Shown piece by piece: positions 33,585 to 43,582 of a stretch of 64,000 nt of DNA. Numbering within the stretch: position 1 is the stretch's first letter; each line of letters opens with the position of its first letter. The position numbers were made by a program, and so were the translations under genes. The notes beneath the pieces are model-generated. The model was not told the origin of the DNA. It did not search any database and saw nothing but the letters and a program-made list of their open reading frames with translations. This stretch comes from Chenopodium formosanum (lineage: Eukaryota; Streptophyta; Magnoliopsida; Caryophyllales; Amaranthaceae): contig CM044874.1 in NCBI GenBank assembly GCA_024500155.1, positions 42,230,384 through 42,294,383 of the forward strand. The letters run 5' to 3'.

Positions 33585-34100
33585 GTGACACGACAGATTC
33601 CACCGCGACACGGTAAAACCTACCGTGACACGGAGGAAACTTGTGTGACACGGGGAACTGTTGTGTGACGCAGGGGGGTTTGCGCGTGAAAAAATAACGC
33701 GGATAAAAAACGGGAAATACGGAACCCTATAAAGAGGATTAAAACCCTAAAAAATGTTACCGCTACACAGTAGATTCTACCGCGACACGGCAGATTCTAC
33801 CGTGTTACGGGGGAAACTAGTGTGACGCGGGACATATTTGACCTACGAGAAGTGACAACACGTGAAGGATTTACGCGGAAAAGACACGAGAAAATCCCGT
33901 GTACCGCGACATGGCAAAGAATACCGCGACACGGAAATGCCCACCGCGACACGGCAAAGTCCACCGCGGCTCGGTAAAATACACCGTGTCACGGTGGAAT
34001 AAGCATGCGAAAATGGCACGGAAAAGCACCGTGTCACGGTATTTGTACCGCAACACGGTACAGAATGCCGTGACACGGTACAAAGCCCCGTGCCACGTCA
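33585..34100 (-). repeat. Array of ACCGYGACACGGT-type palindromes in LTR U3
   Basis: About seventeen degenerate copies of TACCGCGACACGGTA / CACCGTGTCACGGT occur in some 520 bp, spaced irregularly at 15-40 bp with a gap near 33680-33750. Many are self-complementary. The array is GC-rich in an AT-rich LTR. The other X copy has no such array at the corresponding position, so it was gained here or lost there. Confidence 0.8.
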
Positions 34101-34666
34101 CTCTCTCCTGCGACGCGCTAGTTATGTTGTTTGCGCGGTAGTTCCAATTTTTTACCCGTTTTTAAAATAATCATAACTTTTGATCCGTAACTCGAAATAA
34201 GGCATATAATATATCATTGAAAATCTTATCAAATCTACTTTCCAACCCAATTATAATCAGGTCAAAATAATTTGTATATTTAAAGATATGGCCGTTTTAG
34301 TTGAAGGATGTCGGTTTTGGGCCGAGTTTATATTTTCCTCATATCTTTTTCATTATAGCTCGAAATTGGGCTTATGATATATGGTTGGAAAGATTATTTC
34401 AAGTCCTATTCAACCAAATAATAATTGGATCAAAATTATATATCTATAAAATCATTTTCTCTCGGTTTTGCGATGTGGACACGAAAACTGGATAACAAGC
34501 TATGGTTTAGGGAAATGATCTAGGAAATGGATTAGTTCATGAAATATATTGGATAGAACATAGATTTAAGCACTCCAAATATTAAATACTCAACCGGACC
34601 CATAATGGCGGTGAAAGGTGTTCATCATCGGGTGTGGTTTCGGGGAGACATTTTTAGGTGTCTACA

Positions 34667-35424
34667 GCACTACGAGCAACTTCTATGCCCAAAATATATT
34701 TTAAAGGACCTAGATCCTTCATCTTGAAATAATCACTGAGATAAGCCTTGAAACTAACAAGTGCAGCAGAATGATTACCAGAAATAATAAGATCATCAAC
34801 ATATACTAAGACATTAATCTGAACTGTGCCTTTAGTATATGTGAAAAGAGAATAATCAAAGTAAGATTAAATGAAGTCGTACCCTTTCAAAGATGTAGTT
34901 ATCTTTGCAAACCAACACCTCGGTGCTTGTTTCAACCCATACAAGGACTTCCTCAAGTGACACACTAATGAAGGATTTGCACCTTCAAACCCGGGAGGTA
35001 ATTTCATGTATATATCCACAGCAAGATCACCATGCAAGAAAGCATTATGTACATCCATTTGATGAAATTCCCAGTTCTTTGATGATGTAGTTGCAAGAAA
35101 AGCCCGAACTGTTGTCATCTTTGCAACTGGAGCAAACGTTTCACCATAATCTATGCCTTCCTGCTGATGATTACCAAAAACAACCAAACGAGATTTAAGG
35201 CGTTCAATATCACCATTAGACAAATATTTTGTTTTATACACCCATTGACTCCCTAGAGCACGTTTGCCAGGAGGAAGGTGCTCTAAGGTCCAAGTGCCAT
35301 TATCTTCCAAGGCTCTTACTTCTTCCTGCATAGACTTTCTCCAACCTTCATGTTTCATGGCCTCTCTAAAAGATTTCGGATCATGACCACCAATAATAGC
35401 TGCCAGAATCTTACAATAATTCAC
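34667..35424 (-). pseudogene. Copia B RT, N-terminal part
   Basis: WRKSMQEEVRALEDNGTWTL, GSQWVYKTKYLSNGDIERLK, VVFGNHQQEGIDYGETFAPV, MDVHNAFLHGDLAVDIYMKL and SLYGLKQAPRCWFAK are read to 34867, then a break. A YVDD-equivalent and LKYILGIEVARSA follow up to the solo LTR border at 34667. Highly similar to copia A. Confidence 0.85.
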
Positions 35425-35434
35425 AGAAAACTTG

Positions 35435-35991
35435 TCACAATTTATATAATGTGCTAAAGGATATAGGGAGTACCTGAAGGAGTATTGGAGGACGGAGTGA
35501 AGGAGACGGATTGTAAATAAAAACCGAGTGAATCACAAAATCATGATAATGAACATTGGGAATTTTTTCCCGAAAACCCCGCCCCAAGGACTTGGGAGCT
35601 ACTGTCCCTGCATCATCCTTGGCGTGGCTGGAATGCGGCTTCTGCACAGTCGCAGGGCTGCCAGGAGAATCCTCCGCAGCCGAGCTGCGGTGTGTGCCCT
35701 CTGGTCGCGACCTGGCTGCGGTGTGGTCTGTCCCACGCTGGTTAGGCTATTGTGTCGAGGAGTCCTCTCCCACAGCCCCCCCTATGGGTCAGCAGTAGCA
35801 TGGCTGCTCGCAGGGTCTTGTTCACCCAAAACCCAAGTGTCGTTTGGCACATTACTGACTACATCACCATCACATTCCTCAAAATCATCATGAACATCAT
35901 ATTGGGACTCAAATCCATTAAGCTCAATGTTAGCATCTTCCGGAGTAGCAAACGGAAACACATCTTCAGTTAATTTTACATGCCGAGACAC
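35435..35991 (-). pseudogene. Copia B integrase-RT linker
   Basis: Low-constraint linker with acidic and Pro/Ser-rich pieces (for example DVHDDFEECDGDVVSNVPND and GRGFREKIPNVHYHDFVIHS), in the position of the copia A linker. It is GC-rich around 35620-35800, which creates long open frames on the opposite strand that are not genes. Confidence 0.6.
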
Positions 35992-36569
35992 AAAAAAAAA
36001 ACTTTGGATTCAAGATCATACAAATGCCACCCTTTCTTCCCAAAAGGATAGCTCACAAAAACACACTTCCGACTTCTACTAGCAAACTTATCTCCATTTG
36101 TTTTTTGATTATGAGCAAAACATAAACACCCAAAAGTAAGAATGGAAACAAACATAGGGGGTTTATCAAAGAGGATTTCGAAAGGAGTTTTATTTTGTAG
36201 CAATGGAGTAGGGGTGCGGTTAATTAGATGAGCCGCGACAAGCATACACTCTCCCCAAAAATAAATAGGTAATTTGGCCTGGAATCTCAAAGCTCTTCCA
36301 AAAGACAAAATATGTTTATGTTTTCTCTCAACCCTCCCGTTTTGTTGCGGTGAACCCACACAAGAGGTTTGGAAAATAATACCCGAAGTATCAAAAAAAT
36401 CACGCAAACAATGAAACTCCGTACCATTATCACTTTGCATAATTTTTATGGTTTGAGAAAATTGTCTTTCCACCATAGCAACAAACATAAAAAACATACG
36501 AAATACCTCCGTTTTATCATTCATTACATAAATCCAAACAGCTCTAGAATAATCATCAACTATTGTCAA
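35976..36569 (-). pseudogene. Copia B integrase core
   Basis: TIVDDYSRAVWIYVMNDKTE, IMQSDNGTEFHCLRDFF, CVGSPQQNGRVERKHKHIL and MLVAAHLINRTPTPLLQNK preserve the integrase Asp, Asp and Glu regions in one open frame of 197 codons, ending GYPFGKKGW-like (SYPFGKKGWHLYDL). The N-terminal zinc-binding region at 36600-36800 is degenerate. Confidence 0.85.
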
Positions 36570-36799
36570 AAAATAATGAGCACCACATGACGAAACATGT
36601 CTTTACGAATCCCACAGATCACAATGAATTTTTTCAAAAATTCTAGATGTTTAATTTTCACTTAAAGGAAAACTATCTCTATGATGCTTAGCACGCATAC
36701 ATACTTCACATCCTTTATCTAAACAAGCTTTATTACTAAATGTATTGTGGGAAGCAACTTAACTACTTTCTCGGAAGGATGACCCATACAACGATGCCA

Positions 36800-37281
36800 C
36801 TACTCCAACTCTGAATTTGCAACGCTCACATGATGCACTGAATCCGTTTTGCTAAAATAATACAATCCGTCCCTCCTAGTTCTTGTTCCAATCAGCTTCT
36901 TCGTTTGGTCTTGTATAGCACAAATATAAGAGTTAAATAGGACAGTAAAATTAAGGTCATTGTTGAATTGCGAAACGGAAATCAAGTTACAACTCAAATT
37001 AGGGACATAGAGTACTCCGGTGAGAGTAATATTATCCGATAAACAAACAGAGCCAATAAGAGATGCCGACAACGTGTCTCTATTGGGAAAACCAACCGGG
37101 CACTCGATGCTTTTGTGTCAAAAAGCCAATGTTTTTCTTCTGTTACATGATGCGTAGCTCCTGTATTAATAATCAAGTTACAACTCAAATTAGGGACATA
37201 GAGTACTCCGGTGAGTGTAATCTTATCCGATAAACAAACAGAGCAAATAAGAGACGTCGACAACGTGTCTCCATTGGGCAA
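36800..37281 (-). pseudogene. Copia B protease region, internally duplicated
   Basis: INTGATHHVTEEKHWLFDT is the protease active-site region, with Asn in place of the catalytic Asp. LICSVCLSDKITLTGVLYVP, LSCNLISVSQFNNDLNF follow. The LYVPNLSCNLI segment and the active-site region occur twice because of a tandem duplication (36981-37363). Confidence 0.75.
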
Positions 37282-37363
37282 ACCAACCGGGCACTCGAAG
37301 CTTTTTGTGTTAAAAAGCCAATGTTTATCTTCTGTTACATGATGCGTAGCTCCTATATTAATA
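36981..37363. repeat. Tandem duplication (191 bp) inside copia B protease region
   Basis: Units 36981-37171 and 37172-37363 both run ATCAAGTTACAACTCAAATT ... to ...CATGATGCGTAGCTCCT(G/A)TATTAATA. They differ by roughly a dozen substitutions and small indels, so the duplication is not very recent or involves template differences. Copia A has a single copy. Confidence 0.9.
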
Positions 37364-37529
37364 ATCCAAGAGGTAACATCAAACTAACCACTCAAACGAT
37401 TATTAGAAATTGTAGCATTAACCATTAATCCCGTAATCGCCTTCCATTGTTCATTAGAAATTAACCGACCCAAAGCAAAAGAACTTGTGTCCTCTGAGTT
37501 CGAGCCACCACTCGCAACCGCATTAACCT

Positions 37530-37739
37530 TCACGGGACCACCATGACCAGCCGCGGTCTGCCCCCTTGACTGCCAGCAGCACCCTCTAGCCAGCCATATT
37601 TATCATAGCAGCGATTTTCCTCATGGCCTTGCATTTTACAATAAGCGTAAATTTTATCGGACCAACACTTCACGGTTTTATGTCCCACCTTTTTACACTT
37701 GTCACACATCGACAGCTGTTGATCAGAGCCACCAGCACA
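37530..37739 (-). pseudogene. Copia B gag zinc-knuckle region
   Basis: MCDKCKKVGHKTVKCWSDK and AYCKMQGHEENRCYDKYGWL correspond to the paired knuckles of copia A (CSKCQRLGHDASSC, CTHCKKRGHDVSGC). Coding sequence stops at the hAT MITE border at 37740; nothing of the gag N-terminus is found beyond. Confidence 0.8.
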
Positions 37740-38141
37740 TAGGAATGGCAACGGATTGGAATCGGGTCGGATGTGGCTAAATCCGAATCCGATCCGTTTA
37801 GTAAACGGACCCTGGACTCGGATCCGAATCCGAGTCCAAATCCGAAAAGTCCGAGTCCGAATTCGATCCGATTCGTAATTTTCGGATCCGAATCCGATCC
37901 GTTTATAAGGACCTTCGAAATGATCCGATTATTTTTTTTATTTTTATTTTTTGTATTTTCATATACTTATAATTGCTTGTATTGTCATACCTATTAAAGT
38001 ATAAATATAACATATTTAAATTATAAACTAAGTTACATAACAAAATTTTGCTACAAAACAAGCAAATAATTGTCCCAAGTTATAGAGCATATGCTTATAC
38101 TCTCGGATTCGGACTCGGATCGGACTCCGTCGGACTTTGCG
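37740..38141. mobile_element. hAT MITE remnant (same family as 59610-60162), right end missing
   Basis: It starts TAGGAATGGCAACGGATTGG and is near-identical to the complete copy at 59610-60162, through the AAGTATAAA(T/C)ATAACATATT centre and the GGATTCGGACTCGGAT block. The match ends at GTCGGACTTTGCG (about 38141), so roughly 150 bp of the right end, including the terminal repeat, is lost at the CACTA-like terminus. Confidence 0.85.
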
Positions 38142-38145
38142 CAGA

Positions 38146-38300
38146 CATTACTACAAAATGATTCTTTTCTCGACGCTTAAGCCTTGACGCTTCGGTATGA
38201 GCGTTAGGTGGTAAATCGATATGCGTATTTTTTCGACGCCTAAAAGCGCCGAGATTGATTTTCGACATAAATAAGCGTCGAGAACAACACGTGCAAGGCT
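38146..38300 (+). mobile_element. Terminus of a CACTA-like transposon (other end not found)
   Basis: CATTACTACAAAATGATTCT resembles the CACTACTACAAAA terminal repeat with one change in the CACTA pentamer. It is followed by subterminal repeats TCGACGCTTAAGC, TTCGACGCCTAAAAGCGCCG and TAAGCGTCGAGAA in alternating orientation, typical of En/Spm-like ends. I searched by eye up to 43360 and did not find the inverted partner, so the element is truncated or its extent is unknown. Captured gene fragments lie downstream. Confidence 0.6.
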
Positions 38301-39484
38301 CGTGAGTGCATTTTTTTTAACCCACGGTTTCTTAATTTCAGAAATAATAAAACCGCCCATAGTTTCTAAACTTGAAAACCTTTCACTTCTCACATCTTAA
38401 CCCTAACTATTCATCTCTCCTTCATCTTACTAAATTCTGTGAAGTGATTCAGAAAATCATGGATTTCAATGTCAGATCTTCAATTCGTTCCCCGTGAATT
38501 GCTCATAAATAATTTTGCTTGCTTAATTTTCTCTACTCACCGGCCTTCAAGGATGTTTTAATTTTGTCTTCTCGTTGCCGATTTAATTGAGGTACAATTT
38601 TTCCTTTTGGGCATCAATTTTTCTTTGAATTGAGTCCTATAGATTGTTTGTAGAGTTTATTTAACAATAATTTCATGAAGTTATGATCTGAAATGTATTT
38701 GATTCATGAGAAACAGATATTTTAGGGTTTCAATATATATATTATTATGTTCGATTTTGTGCTACAGTTCAAATAAAATTCTAGAAAACTAGCCTTCTTT
38801 TCTTCTATGTTTGAAGGAAGCACCATTTTGAGTTGGCTATTGACCTGCTATTAGGAACACTCTTTGTTTTTTTATTATTATTATTTTTTTATCGTGTTAA
38901 ATCTTTTTGAGGTTTTGTTTTCCTAGTTATTTCTATGATATTGAGGAGTGGATAGCTGGGGTCCATCTTTTGACGCTCTGAACTATTAATTATACTATGG
39001 TGTAATTTGACTTTTATCATTCCTATACCCTTTAGTACCTTCTTGTACATTTGAATACTCTATGTGATGATTGATTTATCAGGTTATGTTGTTGACATTA
39101 TTGCAGTTCCTCTGTAGGAATTTCTATGTAGAAATTTGATTGATTTATCAGGTCATGCTCTTGACAGCTCCTCTCACGCCTCTTAGAATTATATATAAGC
39201 ATACTAAACACTCTGTACAATTTGTCTATATTTTTTAATTGATTTACTTGCTTTGTTGAATAAGTTCTTTCTTCCCTTTGGCAAGATGACTTGACTACAA
39301 TGCTGGTACAACAATGTTGTTGGTCCCAGATTAATATTCAGAGAATCATTGAGATTACTAGTGAGAATGAGGCAAATAAGCTGATCGTGCCAAATTAGCT
39401 AAAAGAGAGGCGATTCCATGCTTTGAAAGATACATGGGGAGTCCCTAAATTCTTGTCATAAACAACCAAGTCAAGATATCTACT
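38301..39484. other. Non-coding leader-like sequence before captured fragments
   Basis: Contains TTTAACCCACGGTTTC, pyrimidine-rich tracts near 38400-38430 and long AT-rich intron-like sequence. A short stretch near 39340-39460 may be an untranslated or decayed exon. No protein family was recognised. Confidence 0.35.
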
Positions 39485-40044
39485 ATGTCGATTGTTGAAG
39501 GAAAAAATCACAGAAGTTATACCTGGAGTATTGAGAAATTCTCGACTTTGAATGATGAATTGTTTTCTCTTGTATTTTGCTTTGATGGATGGTCATGGTA
39601 TGTATTTAAGTCTTACTTTAAATAAAAAGTGGAAAATTTCACTCAATTGTGACTAAAATTGCTTATTACTTTCTCTGATTTGTAATATTTCAGGAAATTA
39701 AACTTATTTCCTAGAGGAGAGGTTGAAGATGGTAAATGCCTCTCACTATTTCTGCATGTAGACAATAGTTCCGGGCTAACTGATGATAACAAACTGTATG
39801 TTGAATTTATTCTTTACTTGAAGAATCAACGCCAAGGAAAAGACGACCATCACAGTAAGATAACTTGTATGTTTTAACACGTGACATCTTATTTCTTGTT
39901 TTAAAAAATTAGCTAGTGTCCTCTGGAATTTATAATTTTTTTTCATTTATTTAATTTTTTTTGCTCAGCGTATCTGGTTTTATGCAAGCTCAAACGATTG
40001 GGGCTACCCATACTTTCATGCTTGATAAAGTTCATTATAATAAG
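39485..40044 (+). pseudogene. MATH (TRAF-like) domain gene fragment, three exons
   Basis: Exon A (39485-39597) encodes MSIVEGKNHRSYTWSIEKFS and LVFCFDGWSW. Exon B (39694-39854) encodes WKLNLFPRGEVEDGKCLSLF, LHVDNSSGLTDDNKLYVEF and LKNQRQGKD. Exon C (39969-40044) encodes FYASSNDWGYPY. These follow the order of a MATH domain: TW.I..FS, W.L..FP.G, YL.V, and the SNDWG segment. MATH domains bind partner proteins, for example in ubiquitin-pathway factors. The splice phase from B to C does not fit the MATH frame and a further shift follows WGYPY, so this is a decayed fragment. Confidence 0.7.
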
Positions 40045-40733
40045 GTATATAGGCCTACTTTTTGTGCATTAATAAATTTTGAAAAAAGAAGGCTTGATCC
40101 AGATATCTGGTGAAATCTTTTAGCATTTTGTCGTGTGAACAATATAGGACCAAATGTACAATTTATCTTGCACAATGACACTAAAAATATCTCTAGAAAT
40201 GGGCATTAAATTGTTCTGTCTTTTACTATGCCATATGTAGCAAGATACTGACTTATAAGATGAGTAGTTTGATTATGTTCATCTGGTTTGATTCTAGTTG
40301 TTTGCATATTTCTTCCATTTTCCGTTAGATTGAGTTGAGTTGGATTGGGCCTACACATAACCTATGTCTTCTTTCCCCATTAAATAGAAGAAAAGTAGAG
40401 ATGAGTAGTTGGGAGAAAAATACTAGACTTGCACCATTGTTTGTTGAAGCCTTCTTCAATTCTTTGTAGTATATTTTCACATATCTTGTGCATTGAAACC
40501 ATAAAGGACATACCAGTCCCTAATGCATAAATAAGCAATAATTTCTTCTTGGAAAGCCAAGCTAAGTAACAACTTCACTATCTTTTCTTGTGGAAAGTGA
40601 TTAGCTATATATATATGTATCATGCATGTCTATTTTGATCTCAATAGTCTGTAACCAACGCCTTCTTGATTTTGGCTTGTATATTTTCCTTTCTGCATGT
40701 CTTTGGTATGTTCTTACAAGTTTCCAAATACAG

Positions 40734-41722
40734 ATATGGGCAGAACGACTTCTAAGCATGTATGTCAATTGGGCTGAAAAGCAAGGTTACAAAGGTAGAG
40801 TATTGGAGAAGTGTTCCTCGAACATTGGGGGCATTAAGTCTGCCACTATTGAGTTTGAATTTAAGTATGCTTATGGATTTTTGATTGGCGAAAGAGGTGT
40901 TCACCGCATGATGAGTTCACTTAAAAAACAAGTTGCCATGAGGTACACTTTGCTTAACTAGTTCTGATTTCTGAAAGTGCATTTATTATCACCAGATGAT
41001 CTAATTTCTACATAAACCTGATATACTACTTCCATTTGGATTCAGTAATAACATTGCAAATTCAATATTTGGTATAGTAACAATTATTTCAGGACAGAGG
41101 TTGAGAGTTATATTGAAAGCCTATAGCTAGTAACTATTATAGGATAAACCATAAGGTCATTTACATCGTATCATTATCAGGCCAATGATAGTCAAAAGGT
41201 CTTAAAGCTTGAATATGTGGCCTCTTTATTCTAACAGTGAAACATGTCGGCATAAGATATGAGAAAGGCGGGTGCATTATCCGCACTTCAATTCAAGTCA
41301 GTTTGAAAAGCACAACTGGTGATATCGATATGTAACTCTGTAAGCATTGGTACAAAAAACAATACTATAAGAATTTTTACGCAGTTGTACAACTTCCAAA
41401 GAGGTATACACCTTATAGCTTACTAGTATTGAAATAGCTTATATTTTTTAACACTCAACATTTTTTGCTTTGTACACTGTAGAAATTGGTTGAGCTTTCC
41501 GTGATATTTTTTAATATCTCACTGTTCCTTGATTTTATGTGCATGTCACCTTAGCAGCTGTTGATGTCATTCCTCTGTTTCTTGAGACGATCTCTGACTT
41601 ACCATTAGATGATAATGATCTAATTATGTCCTATTTGTTGAGTGAAAATGATACAGGACCAATTGTACCCGTTGTTCATATTCAGCATGCTCCTACAGGC
41701 ATATGCGTGCAATCCTCATGTA
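40734..41722 (+). pseudogene. PrfB3-like plastid peptide-chain-release-factor fragment, core exons
   Basis: Exon 40734-40943 (acceptor ATACAG, donor GTACAC) encodes IWAERLLSMYVNWAEKQGYK, KSATIEFEFKYAYGFLIGER and GVHRMM, a release-factor-2 type core segment. The exon from 41558 encodes VDVIPLFLETISDLPLDD, NDLIMSYLLSEND and HIQHAPTGICVQSS. The lack of a standard GGQ stretch where bacterial-type RF2 has it, and the overall wording, match the plant PrfB3 branch, which stabilises plastid petB mRNA rather than releasing peptides (established for Arabidopsis). Continuation after 41722 is not found, so it is a partial copy. Confidence 0.72.
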
Positions 41723-42413
41723 TTATGACAAGATGACTTCTGTGTTCATGATTATGATGGTAGTGGGTAGCATATAAGGTGATGCTCAATTTGTACATTC
41801 TTCGTATTTGATAAGAGAATGATCTGTGTTTTTGTTTACTGGAGGTTCTTATCTGGACCTTGGCCACTTTCTCTTCTTCATCAATTTTGTGATTGAATTG
41901 TTTTCCTCATGCATTTTCGAGTTGTGTAAAAGAGTTTTTCATGATATAGCTTAAACATGTATACATGTGTATTGCTATGATTTGGGCAAATATATTATGT
42001 TGGACTGGTTAAGAATTGCAGAAAATTATTTAGTGGTCTGGCGCTGCTTGTTGGCTTATTTGCAGAACTGTAAAGTTATGCAGTTACTGAAATGGTTAAG
42101 TTTAATGTCACACTATGATTTCAGTTGCAATCACCAGCATAATGACTTTGATTCTCTCTCTGAATTGTCTATACTGAACCAAGTGGTGAAAGAATTTGAA
42201 ACAGTATCTTTGTGAAAATGATGGCAGATTTACCTGATTTAGTAAGCTAATTGATTGATATTTTTAGTTAGTATGATACTATCTTGTTGTTCTCATCTCA
42301 GCTATAATTTTATACTTGGAACATGATCTCGTGATTTCCAATTCATGTATATTTGCTGGATTGACTTGACCACTAGGCTTCACTCATCTACTTGATTTGT
42401 CTTATGTATTTAG

Positions 42414-42566
42414 ATTGAAGATGCAAAACTTATAAAGGAGTTGGCAGAAACAGATGCTGTAAATTATGGACTGATAAAGCAAGCGTATAATGCATCAGTT
42501 GATATAAGCACGTTTTTAGATCAATATGAGATGTCCAGGCTTTTGAAAGGGCCATATGTGAAAGGT
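42414..42566 (+). pseudogene. PrfB3-like fragment, N-terminal helical exon, out of order
   Basis: Acceptor TATTTAG ends at 42413. The exon reads IEDAKLIKELAETDAVNYGL, KQAYNASVDISTFLDQYEM and SRLLKGPY, the helical region that lies N-terminal to the WAERLLSMYV segment in release factors. Here it lies 0.7-1.8 kb downstream of the core exons on the same strand. After KGPYVKGV the frame meets TAA. Confidence 0.65.
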
Positions 42567-42599
42567 GTTTAATGGTTTCTCTCAAGTTTTACTCTTATA

Positions 42600-42830
42600 T
42601 TATGTCTACTATTTGTTGTAGGGAAATTGTGATTGACATTATGCATATCCTAGCTCAAGTCTTGAGATTTGTGAAGGGTGAATCTGTGATCTACACAACT
42701 TTTGATTGCTCTACAATGAAGGAGATTGGACAACCAATCCTTTTTTTGCTCAAATTTAACAGGCCCCGGCTTCCAGCTTTATTGAGAGGTTGTTATGGCT
42801 CTCAAAAAATGTTTCAAGGTCTGAACTAGT
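42600..42830 (+). other. Unrecognised open stretch
   Basis: REIVIDIMHILAQVLRFVKG and YTTFDCSTMKEIGQPILFLL are encoded in a frame ending TAG near 42829. It has a gene-like base composition, but I do not recognise a family. It may be part of the captured material or of the adjoining LINE fragment. Confidence 0.25.
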
Positions 42831-42839
42831 TACGATTGC

Positions 42840-43220
42840 CACGCTAGCTTGGGCCTCTCTTGGCACTGCAGGAATATGTCCACCTTTGAGAAGAATTCAT
42901 TTAATGATGTTGAGGTTGCCAGAGGGGTTGTGAATATGGTGCGTGAAAGTATAGAGTATACTGGAAGGGTTGCTAGCTGACCCACCCAAATCTGCCTACC
43001 AGTCAGATCGTGGAGTTACGTTGCCCAACTCAGAGAAGGGTCAAGGTAAATTGTGATGCCCTTTAGGTGTTAAAACCGGCTTGGGGGCTGTGATCAGAAA
43101 TGATCAAGGGACTATTGTTGCTGCTGCAGTGAGGCAGGAGGGTGCAGGGTGGGATGTAGGGTGTGCGAAAGTTGTTGCCTGTCAATATGGTCTGCTTGTG
43201 GCGAAGAGGTTGGGATGTTA
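42840..43220 (+). pseudogene. LINE RNase H-type fragment
   Basis: In shifting frames it gives CRNMSTFEKNSFNDVEVARG, VKVNCDA and GLGAVIRNDQGTIVAAAVRQ then GCAKVVACQYGLLVAKRLG, the layout of the RNase H domain at the 3' end of plant L1-type LINE ORF2. Stops and frameshifts are frequent. No poly-A tail or target duplication was found next to it. Confidence 0.65.
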
Positions 43221-43363
43221 ATAAATTATTTTATCAGGCTTTCATGTACAAATAAACATTTTTGTCATAAATTTATCCTTGATTTATTTAATCATTATAC
43301 ACAGTTTCAAGATAATAATGATATATATGTATGTGCATATAAATTATTTGTTGAATTATGCAG

Positions 43364-43492
43364 GAAGATGATCTATTAAAATCCGTGACTTCTTCCAAAT
43401 CAGAGGCAAAGGTTGTTACGGCTTGGACAAATTTTGTAGAGGATGCATGGAATATGAAACATTATTTCACAACAAACCATAAAGAACACCAT
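43364..43492 (+). pseudogene. Pseudogene exon (TAWTNFVEDAW block)
   Basis: Acceptor TTATGCAG ends at 43363. Forty-three open codons follow, including SEAKVVTAWTNFVEDAWNMK and a probable donor GTACGG at 43493. The phase at its end (0) does not match the next exon (46254), one of the lesions of the pseudogene. Confidence 0.65.
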
Positions 43493-43582
43493 GTACGGAT
43501 ATTTTCTACTGCGTCCCATAACTTCTTTAATATATATTACTCGTAATGATATTCCATAGAATACCTTTGTATATACTAAAAA

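Larger units (their letters stand above)
32484..34666 (-). mobile_element. Solo LTR, family X (2183 bp), inserted in copia B RT
   Basis: On the minus strand it runs TGTAGACACCTAAAAATGTC to GAACGACGCCTACA. It is flanked by the exact 5-bp duplication GCACT (32479-32483 and 34667-34671). Removing it restores the RT reading ...GIEVARSA then KGLFLCQRKY-like sequence, so the borders are secure. There is no PBS, internal region or second LTR, hence a solo LTR left by recombination. It matches the copy at 57420-61874, except that the latter carries a nested LTR Y and this one carries a palindromic array at 33585-34100. Confidence 0.92.
31445..37739 (-). mobile_element. Copia B: truncated Ty1/copia element split by a solo LTR
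   Basis: The minus-strand coding order (gag zinc knuckle, protease, integrase, RT, RNase H) runs from 37739 down to 31673 and is closely similar to copia A in every block. A C-rich polypurine tract (ACCCCCCTCAAGTTGGAG) at 31667 and an AT-rich stretch about 31445-31666 mark the probable 3' LTR; its outer border is a guess because no partner exists. The gag N-terminus, PBS and 5' LTR are missing: the element stops at 37739, where an hAT MITE remnant and a CACTA-like end follow. A complete solo LTR (32484-34666) interrupts RT. Confidence 0.82.

Noticed and set aside
35528..35893. 121-codon GC-rich plus-strand ORF
   Set aside because: Antisense to the copia B linker; no family resemblance and no conserved start.
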